Assembly (NCBI GenBank): GCA_021807585.1
Contig: JAKBCQ010000161.1
Span: forward strand, 1 to 6,440
DNA from: Planctomycetota bacterium
GTDB lineage: Bacteria > Planctomycetota > Planctomycetia > Isosphaerales > Isosphaeraceae
Length of the DNA: 6,440 nt
Direction of reading: 5' to 3'
The position numbers and the translations under genes were made by a program. The notes beneath the pieces were generated by a model. That model did no database searches and was not told the DNA's origin. It was given only the letters and a program-made list of their open reading frames with translations. Positions 5,727-6,440 of the stretch are shown here, in pieces. Within the stretch, counting starts at the first letter, position 1; the number at the start of each line of letters is the position of its first letter.

Positions 5727-6440
5727 ATGGCGAGGCACGGTTTCGGAATCGTCGGCTGCGGAATGATCGCCGAATATCACACCCGCGCGATCAACGAGAT
5801 CGAAGGCTCGAGCGTCGTCGCCGCATTCAGCAAAAACGCCGCGAACGGCGCCAAGATCGCCGCGCTCGCGGCGGGTGATTGCACCATATACGACGACCTC
5901 GACGCGATGCTCGCACATCCCGATCTTGATATCGTTTGCGTTTGCACGCCGAGCGGAGCGCATCGCGACCCCGCGATTCGAGCCGCCGCCGCGGGAAAAC
6001 ACGTCGTCGTCGAAAAACCGCTGGAAATCACCCTCGAACGGTGCGATTCCATCATCAACACGTGCCGTTTAAACGACGTACGCCTCTGCGTGATCTTTCC
6101 GTCCCGCTTCACTCCCGCGAACGCGGAGCTCAAGCGCGCGATCGATTCGGGCCGATTCGGCAAACTCACGCTCGGCGATACTTATGTGAAATGGTGGCGT
6201 ACCCAGGAATATTATGATTCGGGGGGCTGGCGCGGCACATGGGAACTCGACGGCGGCGGGGCGCTGATGAATCAAGCGATCCACAATGTTGATCTTCTGC
6301 AATGGTTAATGGGAGACGTCGCGTCGGTTCAGGCGATCACCTCGACCCTGGCGCACCAACGGATCGAAGTCGAGGACGTCGCGGTCGCCGCGCTCCGGTT
6401 TAAGAACGGGGCGTTGGGCGTGATCGAGGCCGCGACATGC
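5727..6440 (+). CDS. Gfo/Idh/MocA family oxidoreductase, N-terminal part (3' truncated)
   Basis: The first 238 residues are present and the frame is still open at the window edge; family members are usually about 330-400 residues. The Rossmann dinucleotide-binding motif GIVGCGMIA is at 7-15, the conserved CTPSGAH segment at 73-79, and the hallmark EKP (96-98) is within VVVEKPLEIT. The start of the C-terminal alpha/beta domain follows, with GGGALMNQAIHNVDLLQWLMG at 176-196, where the histidine (186) corresponds to the usual catalytic position. Such enzymes are NAD(P)-dependent dehydrogenases of sugars, inositols or related polyols; the exact substrate cannot be assigned. No signal peptide is visible, so it is probably cytoplasmic. 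The ATG at 5727 is preferred to the in-frame ATG at 5706 because of its ribosome site. It starts 58 bases after tyrS with no clear terminator between, so read-through from tyrS is possible, although the functions are unrelated. Confidence 0.92.
   Translation, partial: MARHGFGIVGCGMIAEYHTRAINEIEGSSVVAAFSKNAANGAKIAALAAGDCTIYDDLDAMLAHPDLDIVCVCTPSGAHRDPAIRAAAAGKHVVVEKPLEITLERCDSIINTCRLNDVRLCVIFPSRFTPANAELKRAIDSGRFGKLTLGDTYVKWWRTQEYYDSGGWRGTWELDGGGALMNQAIHNVDLLQWLMGDVASVQAITSTLAHQRIEVEDVAVAALRFKNGALGVIEAATC

Noticed and set aside
1..6440. tRNA genes, CRISPR repeats, insertion sequences or attachment sites
   Set aside because: I looked for T-loop and CCA patterns, regularly spaced repeats, transposase motifs and terminal repeats and found none that hold up.

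Overview
The window looks like chromosomal DNA from a GC-rich, Gram-negative-type bacterium. The best guess is a planctomycete. This rests on the style of the proteins: a degenerate glycosyltransferase-2-like protein with an ILAKATFLG-type C-terminal motif, a CPBP membrane protease with a large acidic insertion, a TyrZ-like tyrosyl-tRNA synthetase, and long gene-free spacers. It is an inference, not a proof. All intact genes are chromosomal in character. I see no insertion sequence, phage gene, CRISPR array, rRNA or tRNA.

Layout. (1) 2-1422, plus strand: the 3' end of an ABC-transporter ATPase gene followed by an intact ABC-2 type permease gene, together an exporter pair. A GC-rich stem plus T-tract lies across the ATPase stop codon. 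(2) 844-2175, minus strand: a glycosyltransferase-2-like gene that converges on the permease. Its frame has no stop in the intergenic DNA and runs 579 bases antisense into the permease, in exact codon register. (3) 2176-3150: nearly 1 kb without a convincing gene. It holds a terminator- or attenuator-like hairpin and an adjacent 13-bp imperfect dyad upstream of the glycosyltransferase-like gene, a perfect 7-bp inverted repeat, and a strongly C-rich, G-poor tract. (4) 3151-4188, minus strand: a CPBP-family intramembrane protease with all three catalytic motifs and a roughly 90-residue acidic insertion. (5) 4189-4444: a divergent promoter region. (6) 4445-5668, plus strand: tyrosyl-tRNA synthetase (tyrS). 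(7) 5727-6440, plus strand: the N-terminal 238 residues of a Gfo/Idh/MocA-family NAD(P)-dependent oxidoreductase, cut by the window edge.

How the genes fit together: ATPase and permease clearly form one exporter of unknown substrate. tyrS and the oxidoreductase are only 58 bases apart on one strand and could be co-transcribed, but are not linked in function. The glycosyltransferase-like protein and the CPBP protease are separate units. I found no convincing new multi-gene system. The points most worth a second look are the stop-less convergent overlap, the glycosyltransferase-like protein lacking its DxD motif, the paired stem-loops ahead of it, and the poly-T tracts around the catalytic motif of the protease.
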